42,491 nucleotides of DNA from G020348185 sp964525045. Lineage in GTDB: Bacteria > Nitrospirota > Nitrospiria > Nitrospirales > UBA8639. The stretch's first letter is position 1, and every line of letters begins with the position of its first letter. Of the stretch, positions 1 to 8,672 are shown piece by piece. Below the pieces are notes generated by a model. The model was not told where the DNA came from. It saw only the letters and a list, made by a program, of their open reading frames with translations, and ran no database searches. The DNA lies in contig CAZGFD010000031.1 in NCBI GenBank assembly GCA_964525045.1, forward strand, positions 1-42,491, written 5' to 3'. The translations under genes and the position numbers were made by a program.

Positions 1-230
1 CCCGAGACGCCGCGTTTTTTCAACTCACCCTAAACACTACTTTCGAGTATAGCTCCGAAAATCATGGAGCAACAACGGACCAGGAATATACCCAGGTTTT
101 CCTGAGTTCCACCTGTACAGAATAAGGTGCAAGCTCCAATCTATGATGGACCGAAACTTGAGTATATTTTGTAAGAATGTCTATCTAATAATGTCGAAAA
201 AAGTCATAAATTATTAGGTTAGGATTATAA
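1..230. other. AT-rich intergenic start of window
   Basis: No open frame with protein-like composition, no RNA gene and no repeat was recognised here. The stretch leads into the short 5' piece of the broken methyltransferase gene that begins at about 231. Confidence 0.4.
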
Positions 231-350
231 ATGCAATTAATTCAAAAAGTAGTTAGATCCTCCCAATTATATCTAACCAACTTATTATCCTTCCAACTGT
301 TAAGCTCAGATTCGTTTTGTCCTAGGAATGACTGTAGTGAACCCCTGAAA

Positions 351-1184
351 TCAAGCCACCTGTAAGCCTTGTTGCCGCCGATACTGATGCGGGCTCTGAT
401 ACCCCAACGCTTGATGGGGGCGTTCCGCGTTATACCACTGCATCTATCCGCCAATGGTCCGTCGAGCCTCCGCAAAACTGGCAAAGCGGTGTTGCCACAC
501 ACACTCTTCTTTCAAACTGCGAAAAAACCGTTCAATCAAGCCATTCTGTTCCGGCGTATACGGGGTGATAAATTCTTGGGATAACCGATAGGCGCGACAG
601 GCGGCACGAAAGCGCCGACTCTGAAAGATCAACCCGTTATCACTCCGCACCACGGGGGTGGATCGGCTCGGGCGGAGCGTCCCAAACCGGGCCAAACACG
701 CGGCCTCCAGGGCTCGCTCGGCTTCCTTGGCCCGACCCCGTAAGGCAAACTCATAGCCCACAATTTCTCGATCATGACAATCAATCACGGTTGTCAGATG
801 GCCCCACCCATCGCGTCCACACGGAATATGTGTGACATCCATGGCCCAGCGGGCATTACTGCGGCCGGTGCGACTGCGCAGGCGTTGGGCGCGCGGCCGA
901 GGGGTCCAGGCCCGATGATGGACCAGCCACCGCTTGAGCCGGAGCACCCGATAGACGGTTTTCCGATTCACCTGCACCCCCACCCGATACCGCAAGAGCG
1001 CCCAGAGCCGGGGATACCCATACGTGGGATATTGCTGAAGCAACCCCCGCAGCTGCTGAACCAAGTCTGCCGTCAGCTTCGGCGAAGAGGAGGCGACAGC
1101 CTCGCGCCGATGCAGCGCAGGGCGTGACACCTCTAACACGCGACAGGCTTTCCGCTCTGAGATGTCCGAGCAGGTCGTTCTCAC
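351..1184 (-). pseudogene. IS3 transposase orfB (DDE integrase) with in-frame amber stop
   Basis: Catalytic subunit of an IS3-family transposase (rve/DDE fold). Visible motifs are the first Asp in RWAMDVTHIP, the second in VVRSDNGLIFQS and the Glu in EQNGLIERFFRSLKEE, the D-D-35-E pattern. Translation stops at TAG 444-446 right after FAEARRTIGG. Reading through that codon continues in the same frame with MQWYNAERPHQALGYQSP and ends at TGA 351-353, which is the usual IS3 orfB tail. The codon at the stop would normally be TGG (Trp), so one base change explains it. The last 30 residues, including the conserved YNxxRPHQALGY segment, are lost in the truncated product. The start ATG overlaps the orfA stop (ATGA at 1181-1184), allowing translational coupling or a frameshift fusion. 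Confidence 0.85.
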
Positions 1185-1507
1185 CCGTCGGACATCTCCT
1201 GGGCCAAAGGGTAGGGTTTCAAGGCCTCCCGTAAGACGTCATTCTCGACGACCAGATCGCCGATCTTTTGTTTGAGTTTCTTGATCTGCTCGTCTTTGGG
1301 CGCCTCCTCATTCTTGGGTCGACGCCGCAACCCATTTTCTGCCTCCCGGAGAAACTGCTCCTGCCAGTGCTCCACCTCGCCCACCGTCAGCCCATGCTGT
1401 CGAGCGGCTTCCGCTACCGAGGTTTCGCCTTTCAACAGTTTCAACACGAGAGCAGTCCGCCGTTTGGCGGTCCACCGTTCAACCAACTCTCCTGATTCCG
1501 ATCCCAT
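1181..1507 (-). CDS. IS3-family transposase orfA (HTH, leucine zipper)
   Basis: A 108-residue DNA-binding subunit. The N-terminal half is a helix-turn-helix (RRTALVLKLLKGETSVAEAA, then RQHGLTVGEVEHWQEQFL), and the C-terminal half is a heptad-type coiled coil (DEQIKKLKQKIGDLVVENDVLREAL) as in IS3 OrfA proteins that bind the IS ends. A purine-rich AAGGAGGAAG lies just upstream of the ATG and should be a strong ribosome site. The stop overlaps the orfB start by four bases. The gene looks intact, although its partner orfB is truncated by an amber codon. Confidence 0.88.
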   Translation of the reverse strand: MGSESGELVERWTAKRRTALVLKLLKGETSVAEAARQHGLTVGEVEHWQEQFLREAENGLRRRPKNEEAPKDEQIKKLKQKIGDLVVENDVLREALKPYPLAQEMSDG

Positions 1508-2419
1508 GGTCTTCCTCCTTTAAGATAATGACGTTGTGTCTTAAAGGTGGTCTCATTTTCAAGGGGGTCAGTATATGACGATTGGGATTTGGGCAATAGT
1601 AACCGGATAGATTTATTACTTAGGGATCAGGAAAATACTGAAAAATTGATAAGAATAAATGGGGGCCAAAGTATTTTTCCTGTCGTAATGGCCAGGGATG
1701 GCCGATTTTTCACCTCAATGGATTTTTGCAAGTTACATATCTGTGGGCTAAGCACGTTGGATGTGGTCAAATTTAAAATTATAGGAAGACATCCTAAATG
1801 GAACAAATTTAAAAATATGGTGATCGACTACGTCAAGCGTGAAAAACAAGGAATTGCATATACACCTCTTTTTGCATGAAGAGTGGAAGAATATCACTTA
1901 TTGGAATGATAATAAAAGGTTTAATTTAATCGAGAAAGAAATCGATCCCAATAATATATCCGTTTTAGATATTGGCGCTCATTGGGGTTTCATGTCTCAT
2001 GAGTTGGAATTAATTGAGAAACAATGTGTGGCTGTAAAGAATAATCCCCGCTGTTGTGAAATTATGCGCGCCTTTCGAGCCTACACTCATTTTAAGTTTA
2101 CTATTGTTGAAGATGATATTTTTGATTTTTGCAAACCTCCCAAGCAATGTGACACTGTTCTGGTTTTAGCGGTTTTTCATAATTTCCTTAAAAGTGCAGA
2201 GAAATACCATGCATTAATCGACTTACTGGGTAGAATGCAAATGAAAGAAATGTTCCTATGGTGTCATGATCTCAATGAACTTCTGAACTTCAAATGAAGG
2301 GGGATTACAAAAACTTAGAGCCACAAGAGTTTGTCGAATTCGTCATTAAGTATTCCGGTTTATCCGGTTACAAAAGAATTGGTTTAGTAAAGGATAGAGA
2401 GCTTTATCGTTTAAATTAG

Positions 2420-2832
2420 GCAATTCAGGATGTGGGGGGCAATAGATTATGACCTGTCTGGAGTTTTACTACCAGCGTTTGCCGGGAATAAGGCATTCTT
2501 CTCATAGCCAAGTTTTGCTGTCTGGTTTTTGGTGCTGCTGGACAGGTAAGAGTTCCAATAATAGGGTTAGACCATTTAATCGAGTGCTCACAGAGAAAAT
2601 TCACCTTGGTATTTTCGCATGGGGCGGTTACACAGTCTTTTTTAATAGGAAATACTCTTATTGTTGAGTGGTTTTACCTCTCTATAAATTCTCCAACAAT
2701 TGCTCGAGCGATTCTTGATAGGCATCTTGGCCTTTCTGGTTGGAGGAGTCTCTAATGGGATGTGTGCGACGCAGTCTGGCTGCCACCTCAACGCTCCCCG
2801 AATTTATAAATTCATCAACCGATTCGTTAGCA
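2420..2832. other. Intergenic region with a possible gene remnant
   Basis: The stretch is mostly without convincing genes. On the minus strand, from about 2842 down to the TAG at 2682-2684, an open stretch of about 50 codons has protein-like composition (for example DEFINSGSVEVAARLRR and YQESLEQLLENL). It has no good start codon; a GTG at 2786 is the only option. It may be the tail of a lost gene. It is too short to name and could be chance. Confidence 0.25.
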
Positions 2833-3636
2833 TTAACGCACTAGCGGCCAGGCGGCTCCCGCTGCCGTCAAGAATCCCTTGGGATTTAGCCCGCGCTGCT
2901 CGGCCCAAATTGCTAGAACGACGTTATCGCAGAATACCCAGCTGTAGAGCCTCTGACAGTTAAGGCCTAATTGCTCAGAGGCAATTGCGCTCCATCGCTC
3001 AACGAGCGATGTGTTTAACCATGGATAGCGCATTATGCCTGAAAAATCGAAGGTCCGTTCTGCAATAACACCCAGTGGGTCGATTGCGAGCCAGCCCCTT
3101 TGGTCATCGTATAGAATGTTCTCGTAGTGGAGGTCAGCATGGCAGAGACGCATATCGCTCTGCGACGCAATGAGATCGCTGAACAAAGCCCGCGCGTGGT
3201 TCAACCACCCAGGCGAAATGGACAAGCTTTTTGCCGCAGGGCAGTCAAAATAGCGAAGTCGCTCTGCCAATGCCCCAAACCCCTTACTCGGGCACGGCTG
3301 GCTATGCAAGGCAGCGATGACCTTACAGAGTACATGCATAGCCTCGTCGCTCCGACCATCCTGCACCACGCTCAGCAGTTGCTGTCCTGGTAAGGCGTGC
3401 TCCATCAAAAGCGCTTTCCCAGGTCGATGCTCGAAAGCCCGTACAGCGCCGTGACCTGAAAAGTAATTTAGAGCGCTCGAGTTGTCCGATCGGTCTTGCA
3501 TGTAGATCTTAAGGATCAGTCTCGTCTCTTGCCGCCTGACATGATAAATATTACTTGAGAATGTTTGGATTGGACCCGCCTCAAGCTTAAGATGCCATTC
3601 CCTTATTAGTTCTTCTAATAGGCATGAATCACTCAT
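2833..3636 (-). CDS. APH(6)-like antibiotic/small-molecule kinase
   Basis: A 267-residue protein with the aminoglycoside/hydroxyurea antibiotic-kinase fold (the APH(6)/StrB family is of very similar length). The catalytic loop is HADLHYENIL (His166, Asp168, Asn173), and the metal-binding Asp is in LAIDPLGV (Asp186). LILKIY (about 40-45) supplies the ATP-contacting Lys. Members phosphorylate streptomycin-like aminocyclitols or other hydroxylated small molecules with ATP in the cytoplasm. The substrate here is unknown: the gene stands alone in a surface-glycan island between a methyltransferase relic and a glycosyltransferase, so it could be an acquired resistance-like gene or a sugar kinase. 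ATG 3636 is the first start. Fold call firm, resistance role not shown. Confidence 0.75.
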   Translation of the reverse strand: MSDSCLLEELIREWHLKLEAGPIQTFSSNIYHVRRQETRLILKIYMQDRSDNSSALNYFSGHGAVRAFEHRPGKALLMEHALPGQQLLSVVQDGRSDEAMHVLCKVIAALHSQPCPSKGFGALAERLRYFDCPAAKSLSISPGWLNHARALFSDLIASQSDMRLCHADLHYENILYDDQRGWLAIDPLGVIAERTFDFSGIMRYPWLNTSLVERWSAIASEQLGLNCQRLYSWVFCDNVVLAIWAEQRGLNPKGFLTAAGAAWPLVR

Positions 3637-4210
3637 TCAGCGGCCTTTCAAAGACACTTGACCTTCGGATAACGAATTTTTTACAACTAGTCATATCGAT
3701 TTTTTTAGCTAAAAACATTGAAATCATTGCTTGACTTTTCACGCTACACAGACTTTTCTTAGAAAAAATAGGAATCTTCCAGAATTTGTCCTTTTTCACT
3801 TTTCCTTGTCAGCGGTGGTTAGCAAAGAAATATGAAAAGGCGTTATCGGCACTTAATTATCTTACAAATTGGAGGGGGCACTCAACCCATTTCCTATGAT
3901 GAATCAGGTGTTCCGGAAGAGTTTTGGGCTCAACAAATAAATGAACTCGCAACATATCCATATATAGTGCTATTTTTAAAGAACCAGATGGCTTTTCTGG
4001 ACCGGGCTTAGATTGGGTGATATTGTAAATGGCAAATGTAGTAGCTTGTCGTCATAAGTTTATGCTGGCTTTAACGGTTTAATTTGATTTTATTTAGCTA
4101 GGTTAAATATTCATTTATTAGTATTCGCTGAAAAACAACCAACTAAATTATCTATTAATATTTTCTTTGAAACCATCACAACACATTATTTTAAATTTTT
4201 GAACAAAACT
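3637..4210. other. AT-rich gap with a small gene remnant at 3832-4011 (+)
   Basis: The plus-strand frame ATG 3832 to TAG 4009-4011 encodes 59 residues (MKRRYRHLIILQIGGG, then YDESGVPEEFWAQQINEL and YPYIVLFLKNQ) with protein-like composition. Near the end a one-base shift would continue as FSGPGLDWVIL before a TAA at about 4026, so this looks like a decayed fragment of a longer gene. The family is not recognised. The remaining bases are AT-rich with no visible genes or clear promoter. Confidence 0.35.
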
Positions 4211-5002
4211 ATGATCGGCTTAATGATGATAAGGGAAGAACAGGATATGCTGAATGAGGCATTGAATAATCATTCACGGTTTTGTGATTCTATTTTTGTT
4301 CTTGATGGTACTAAGGGAGAGGGTAAAAAAGTATCGGAGGAAATATGCCGGTCATATGAAGTCGTCAAGGAGTACTGGCAGGACGAGCAAGCGGGCTTGC
4401 CCTTACCCTTACGCGATGGGGCACGTCAATTCCTGCTGGACATGGCCCGTAAAAAGTTCGGCACTGGAAATTGGTGTGCGATTCTACATGGGGACGAAAT
4501 CTGGGCCATGGACCCGTATAAAACTATTCAACCTGTCTACCAAGAGAATGTCGGCATAGCTATTCACCTTTACCACTTTATTCCTCATATCTCCCAAAAA
4601 GAAGAATGGAATTATGGGCATGGGGTGTCAATCGAGTCGCTATGTAAATGGTATATGTTTCCGCCTATTTGGGAATTCAGGCTGTTCCGTGATTCTGGAA
4701 AATTTGATTATCCTACGACGAAGCATAGCATCACCATACCGCCGGATCTCCCAACTCGAGAAAGCAACATTGTGGTCAAACAATATAACTATCGGACGCC
4801 GGAGCAAGCGCATCGTCGGGCATTACAACGGAAACAGGCTAACTGGCAGCAAAGGCATTACGAACATTTATTAGATGGGACTGATTCCTTCTTTATAGCA
4901 ACACTGGCTGCGCCAGGGCGTGTCTGGGGAGCACAAGTGCCACCCGGTGGAGGAGAAGCAAGATCGGTTTTAAACTATCCTCTTCCGGTATGGAATGATT
5001 AA
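4211..5002 (+). CDS. Glycosyltransferase, GT2/GT92-like
   Basis: The protein opens with IGLMMIREEQDMLNEAL and CDSIFVLDGT, the pattern of glycosyltransferases of the Glyco_tranf_2_4/GT92 type (nucleotide-sugar-binding Rossmann start, then an acidic loop). ILHGDEIW at about residues 93-100 is the best candidate for the DxD-like metal site. It would transfer a sugar onto a surface glycan in the cytoplasm. The rest (SIESLCKWYMFPPIWEFRLFRDSGKFDYP) matches the acceptor-side half of such enzymes. A TTG start at 4199 is possible, but ATG 4211 directly precedes the conserved IGLMMIREE strand. Neither has a clear Shine-Dalgarno sequence. The gene is isolated in AT-rich DNA. Specificity cannot be read from sequence. 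Confidence 0.65.
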   Translation: MIGLMMIREEQDMLNEALNNHSRFCDSIFVLDGTKGEGKKVSEEICRSYEVVKEYWQDEQAGLPLPLRDGARQFLLDMARKKFGTGNWCAILHGDEIWAMDPYKTIQPVYQENVGIAIHLYHFIPHISQKEEWNYGHGVSIESLCKWYMFPPIWEFRLFRDSGKFDYPTTKHSITIPPDLPTRESNIVVKQYNYRTPEQAHRRALQRKQANWQQRHYEHLLDGTDSFFIATLAAPGRVWGAQVPPGGGEARSVLNYPLPVWND

Positions 5003-5239
5003 AACCTATAGTTTTTTAATGGGATCCTTTCAAATAATTCTAAATTGTTGTTCCAATTAACTGCCCAGCAAAAGATGCCACCAGGCTGTCTTGTTAACTC
5101 GAGAGAAATGAGTAAAGTCCTCCCCTTGGCCTTTAACCCAATCTGTACTCCGTTCGAAACCTAGTTTCAGTGGCCGGGAGTCTTATCCCTTTTCTATACC
5201 TGCTTTCGGCAGGAGGTCAGTAATCTTAATGTGTTTCAA

Positions 5240-6175
5240 TTACACAGTCTTTTCCCAAATACGGTCACGAATTGTATCCCTTTGCAGTCGAAAGTAATTC
5301 GCAATCCTGGTGGTAAGGGGAGGTTTTTTATTTGGTACTCTGACATCCATATTCCTTGACCGTTCTAGATTATTTTTCCATTCGCGGTAAAAGACGTTGG
5401 TCGGATCCCAAGGACGCTGGTCAAGTCCTGGAAAGTGCAGGATAGCTCCGTAGTAGCGTTTCGGGCTTGCGGTGACGCCCATATCGGTAAGGTAATAAAC
5501 GAAATAATTATATGCATACGATAGGGGAAACCAACGGCCGTAAACGAATAGGTTCCAGGCTAACTGATCCCCATATTGAGCAACGTTCACATATCGTTTT
5601 GCGATTCCCACGATTTGATCAAATGCACCATCTTTGATCGTGTCTGTAGGGAAAGCAAATACCCCTGCATTGAACGTTGGGGTGTGTAAAGAATATCCCT
5701 GGGACAAATCCTCCAGAACATCTTCCAAGTTAGTCGCGAACTTCGGGCTGATAAACTGATCCTTTAATGTTTTGCCGTAATCAGGAACAGCAGAAAAGGC
5801 AGTGACTGTCAAGAGACGATTTAGCGAAGCGCGAATAATGATGTCACAATCAAGGTAGACTACCTTCTTCCATCTTCTGAATTCCGGTTTTAAGAGATAA
5901 AATTTTCCCATTGTTGCAGCTGAGTAGTTAGACGTATATTTAAGCACCTCCTGAGGAATTCGGTCCTGCCACTGCTTCTCCTCAAAAATTGGGTCACAGG
6001 TTCTAACGAGTATCCCGCGCTCTTCGAACCATCGCCTCTCATCAGCAGGGATTCCAAATGATAGAAGCATGTAATCACCCTGCCAGCCCCCGGCAAAATA
6101 TACGCTAGCAAAAAGTTGCTTAGCCTGTTCAATATAACGTGTATCTGCTACTGTTGCGATAAGTGCCGACACCAT
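5240..6175 (-). CDS. Glycosyltransferase family 8-like protein
   Basis: A 311-residue GT-A enzyme. VVYLDCDIIIRASL holds the DxD motif (Asp109, Asp111) that binds Mn-UDP-sugar. TPTFNAGVFAFP (about 167-176) and QYGDQLAWNLF (about 200-210) are typical GT8 active-site segments, and HFPGLDQRPWDP near the C-terminus matches the GT8 H-x-G-x-KPW-type motif. GT8 members are retaining galactosyl- or glucosyltransferases, often for lipopolysaccharide or capsule. It is transcribed alone on the minus strand; the next minus-strand gene (methyltransferase, ending 6381) lies about 205 bp upstream. A weak purine-rich stretch precedes ATG 6175. The sugar donor is unknown. Confidence 0.8.
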   Translation of the reverse strand: MVSALIATVADTRYIEQAKQLFASVYFAGGWQGDYMLLSFGIPADERRWFEERGILVRTCDPIFEEKQWQDRIPQEVLKYTSNYSAATMGKFYLLKPEFRRWKKVVYLDCDIIIRASLNRLLTVTAFSAVPDYGKTLKDQFISPKFATNLEDVLEDLSQGYSLHTPTFNAGVFAFPTDTIKDGAFDQIVGIAKRYVNVAQYGDQLAWNLFVYGRWFPLSYAYNYFVYYLTDMGVTASPKRYYGAILHFPGLDQRPWDPTNVFYREWKNNLERSRNMDVRVPNKKPPLTTRIANYFRLQRDTIRDRIWEKTV

Positions 6176-6380
6176 TCAATCTCTGGGTATCACTCTTTCC
6201 ATTGAAACAATCAATGATTCACGGCTCGCCCCTTAATATTCATTATAAAATACTATTGAACTTACCAACTTAAGGGATACAAAATTTGGATTAGTTATCG
6301 GTATCGGTTCAGTATTCCCAGTAACCCTTAGCCCTTTATCGTGGGACAAACGCAATCAATGCGGCTATGTGCTGGGTAGG

Positions 6381-7034
6381 TCATTCGGCTTTCCTCCAAG
6401 CTATAAAATTATCCCATTCGGTTTCCCCCTTATATTCACAAATCAGGATCAAGCCAGGCACATTAATCTCCTTTATTCTGAAAAAGAACTCAGTCCGAAT
6501 ATCCTCAATAATGTAGATTCCACCGTTGCTCAAATATCTTTCTAATTCCCTAATGGAGGTAATCATATGTTCAGGCCTATGAGAGCCGTCGTCAACGATA
6601 ACATCAAAACAAAAAGCCTCCCTGGCGTCCGCCCTCATCTGGGTTAAGCAACGGTGAATATCCTCAGGAGAAGACTGATCCATCTGGTATGTCTTTATTC
6701 TTTCACTCTCAAATAAAACATTTGCCAGAATATCTACGCCAAAAACAGTCGCGTGAGGGAAAAATTCCCGCCACGCTCGAATTGATGCCCCTTCCACGTA
6801 ATCGTCACCGCACAAGGGTTGCATGAGGGTTTTGTTGCCAATTCCAATCTCAAGCATCTTACGTACTTTGTGGCGTAAAGGAGACAGGAGCCGGAAATAT
6901 TCAGGTGAGTAGGTGTGATAATGGGGATTGCCGTGCTCTGACTTATGTTCCTTAAGTACTCCGGTTAACTTACACTTATCAGACTTGTATTTATAAAATA
7001 GCTTACAGAGTACTGTTACTTCAATATTTGTCAT
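6381..7034 (-). CDS. SAM-dependent O-methyltransferase (MycE/ElmMI-like)
   Basis: A class I methyltransferase. KYKSDKC and HTYSPEYFRLLSPLR precede motif I (KMLEIGIGNK, about 59-68). GASIRAWREFFPHATVFGVD follows, then the DVIVDDGSHRPEHM metal/active-site segment (about 144-157), and IEDI comes later. This order is characteristic of sugar 2'-O-methyltransferases such as MycE and ElmMI and of related CmcI-type proteins. The predicted role is methylating a sugar hydroxyl on a surface glycan or glycolipid. The open frame reaches a TTG at 7040, but ATG 7034 (in TTGGAGATG) is as likely. Specificity cannot be judged from sequence. Confidence 0.75.
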   Translation of the reverse strand: MTNIEVTVLCKLFYKYKSDKCKLTGVLKEHKSEHGNPHYHTYSPEYFRLLSPLRHKVRKMLEIGIGNKTLMQPLCGDDYVEGASIRAWREFFPHATVFGVDILANVLFESERIKTYQMDQSSPEDIHRCLTQMRADAREAFCFDVIVDDGSHRPEHMITSIRELERYLSNGGIYIIEDIRTEFFFRIKEINVPGLILICEYKGETEWDNFIAWRKAE

Positions 7035-7540
7035 CTCCAAAACTCACACCAATCTTTGTCATTTCCCATTTGCAAATTTTCCCATGGTAGTATGAGTTGA
7101 TTAGCATTCCGACTTTACGGATCTAAATAGATTATAGCAATCGGTTCAGCCAAGAAGAAAAGGAATTTTTAACGCCATTTTTGAATCAACAGAAAAGCAC
7201 CACTTATATGGATGTAGAATTCTCTGGGCATAAAACATTTTTTAATTCCTGATTATGATTTGTAAATTACTAGCAAATTTTTTGCTTGACGCAATCCCAG
7301 GCCTTCTCATGAAATTCGGCAAGAATCTTCTTGGTGATTTCAATATGGAATCTCAAGGTTTTGAAGTTCGATAAGTACATTAGATTTATAGGAGAGCCAG
7401 AGCCCTCTCATTTTGATTGATTATATTTTATTTAATACAATCTTCAATGTCTGCATCTAAATGGCTGACAACATAAAAATTTTTTGATTCATTTTTGGCG
7501 AATTCTCAACCCAAATCAGGGTGCAAGAATAGAGTTTATT
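7035..7540. other. AT-rich gap between methyltransferase and GT2
   Basis: Mostly featureless. On the minus strand a short open piece around 7262-7370 reads NFKTLRFHIEITKKILAEF and HEKAWDCVKQKIC before a stop. It could be a scrap of a former gene but is too short to call. No repeat or RNA gene was seen. Confidence 0.25.
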
Positions 7541-8458
7541 ATGGGATTGGAAAAGTCGAATACGGAGTTACGACAAGTGGATTATGATTTACCATCTATA
7601 TCTATAGTGACGCCCGTACGCAATGCAGCCAAGTGGGTTGAGCAAGCGATTACCTCTGTTGTTGACCAGAAGTATCCGGGCCTGGAGTACATAGTTATAG
7701 ATGGAGCGTCAGATGACGGGACATTAGACATCATTCGCCGCTATTCTGACCGAATTCATTTTTGGATGAGCGAACCTGATCGTAATTTGTATGATGCGCT
7801 GAATAAGGGCTTCAAGCGTTGCTCTGCCAATATTATGGGTTGGATAAACGGCACGGCCATGCTTCAAGAAAATTCACTTAAAAAAATTGTTACTATTTTT
7901 AATGAATACCCTGAAGTAGAATGGATTACAGGTCGCACGACTTTATTAGATTTGGAAGGCAAAGTAACTTGGGAGCAGCTTCCCCGATGGTCTCGTTTAC
8001 GTTTTCTTGCCGGCGCAAATCAGTATATTCAACAGGAGTCAACTTTTTGGCGAAGAAGTTTATGGGATAAATCTGGGGGTAAAGTTGACGATTCCACCAG
8101 GAATGCTGGGGACTTTAAACTTTGGCTAAAATTTTTTGAACATTCAAAAATCTATTCGGTTGATACAGCCTTGGGTGGTTATCGTGAACGAATTGACGCT
8201 CTTAGCACTAAGTATGCTGAGGAATACGATGAATCGTGCGAGGAAGCAATAGAGACGTACATACGTGACCATAGATTTCCCGGTAGGAGAAAAATTAGAT
8301 TTGTTCGTTATATAAGCAAACAGATGCAGAAGAACCCTTTACTCCGAAAATACTGGAAAGAAAAGATTCTTAAATGTCTATATAAAAAGCCATTCATTGA
8401 CTTTGCACCAGTTATCCGAACCGATGAGAACGGCCATTGGAAGATGTACAAACGTTAA
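7541..8458 (+). CDS. GT2 glycosyltransferase lacking the usual DxD residues
   Basis: A family-2 glycosyltransferase: SISIVTPVRNAAKWVEQAI (nucleotide-binding start), YIVIDGASDDGTLDII (about 50-64) and the substrate segment SEPDRNLYDALNKGF (about 77-91). In this WcaA-like subgroup the next motif is usually WLNSDD, which supplies the metal-binding Asp pair. Here it is WINGTAML (residues 101-108), so both Asp are replaced by Thr-Ala. The downstream acceptor segment with QQESTFWRRSLWDKSGG and GDFKLWLKFF is conserved. The enzyme may be inactive or use another metal site. The open frame extends to TTG 7484, but ATG 7541 places the start at the usual distance from the first motif. It lies next to the IS3 cluster at 8.5-10.3 kb. 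Confidence 0.8.
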   Translation: MGLEKSNTELRQVDYDLPSISIVTPVRNAAKWVEQAITSVVDQKYPGLEYIVIDGASDDGTLDIIRRYSDRIHFWMSEPDRNLYDALNKGFKRCSANIMGWINGTAMLQENSLKKIVTIFNEYPEVEWITGRTTLLDLEGKVTWEQLPRWSRLRFLAGANQYIQQESTFWRRSLWDKSGGKVDDSTRNAGDFKLWLKFFEHSKIYSVDTALGGYRERIDALSTKYAEEYDESCEEAIETYIRDHRFPGRRKIRFVRYISKQMQKNPLLRKYWKEKILKCLYKKPFIDFAPVIRTDENGHWKMYKR

Positions 8459-8672
8459 GTCCGGGATGACGGGTTCCCTAAAAACTGTTTGGGAAGAATA
8501 TGACCGGTCCCCATTGATTGCGTCCAAATTTCGGGGGAGTTTCTGGGCCAGAAAAGAGTTCCACAATGGCGCGGGCATGGTTAGAGGTGGTCCCAAGAAT
8601 CTGAACAGCCCGATAAGTGGATATGCGTCCGGAAAGTTGGCATGATGTTGCCAACCATGAAAGGAGCGTATC

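Larger units (their letters stand above)
338..1570 (-). mobile_element. IS3-family insertion sequence, 1233 bp, imperfect terminal repeats
   Basis: The ends are imperfect inverted repeats. The right end at 338-360 begins TGAACCCCTGAAATCA. The left end at 1546-1570, read on the minus strand, begins TGACCCCCTTGAAAATGA. Both start with TGA, run through a C-rich block and finish in CCACC. Two overlapping reading frames (orfA then orfB) lie between them on the minus strand, which is the IS3 layout. Flanking trinucleotides are TAG on the left and GTA on the right, so no clean target duplication is visible. This suggests an old or rearranged insertion. The element sits inside the methyltransferase relic. 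Confidence 0.85.
231..2419 (+). pseudogene. Decayed ParB-like/SAM methyltransferase gene split by an IS
   Basis: Pieces of one gene are visible. A 5' piece starts at ATG 231 (MQLIQKVVRSS...) and runs to the IS boundary at 337. The body resumes after the IS at 1571 (VYDDWDLGNSNRIDLLL...). Near 1839-1879 the frame shifts to one reading HEEWKNITYWNDNKRFNL and VLDIGAHWGFMSHELE, a class I SAM-methyltransferase motif I. At 2294-2297 it shifts again (ATGA junction) into a C-terminal piece (MKGDYKNLEPQEFVEFV..., stop TAG 2417-2419). The part before the methyltransferase (GGQSIFPVVMARDGRF...) resembles the start of a ParB-like fold, but the expected DG-x-HR-like residues are not intact. The 5' piece and the body are out of frame across the IS. 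IS insertion plus at least one frameshift makes this non-functional. That the pieces form one gene is inferred from consecutive order and protein-like composition in all three frames. Confidence 0.65.

Noticed and set aside
444..446. Stop codon reassignment (TAG read as Trp)
   Set aside because: Other apparent genes in the window end with TAG, for example the MTase relic at 2417-2419, so a single-base mutation is the simpler reading.
242..502. Open frame on the minus strand next to orfB
   Set aside because: It overlaps the IS end and the orfB tail in another frame and has no ribosome site; the tail belongs to orfB once the amber codon is read through.
2449..2667. Plus-strand open frame of 72 residues
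   Set aside because: Cysteine- and tryptophan-rich composition, no ribosome site and no domain; looks like chance.
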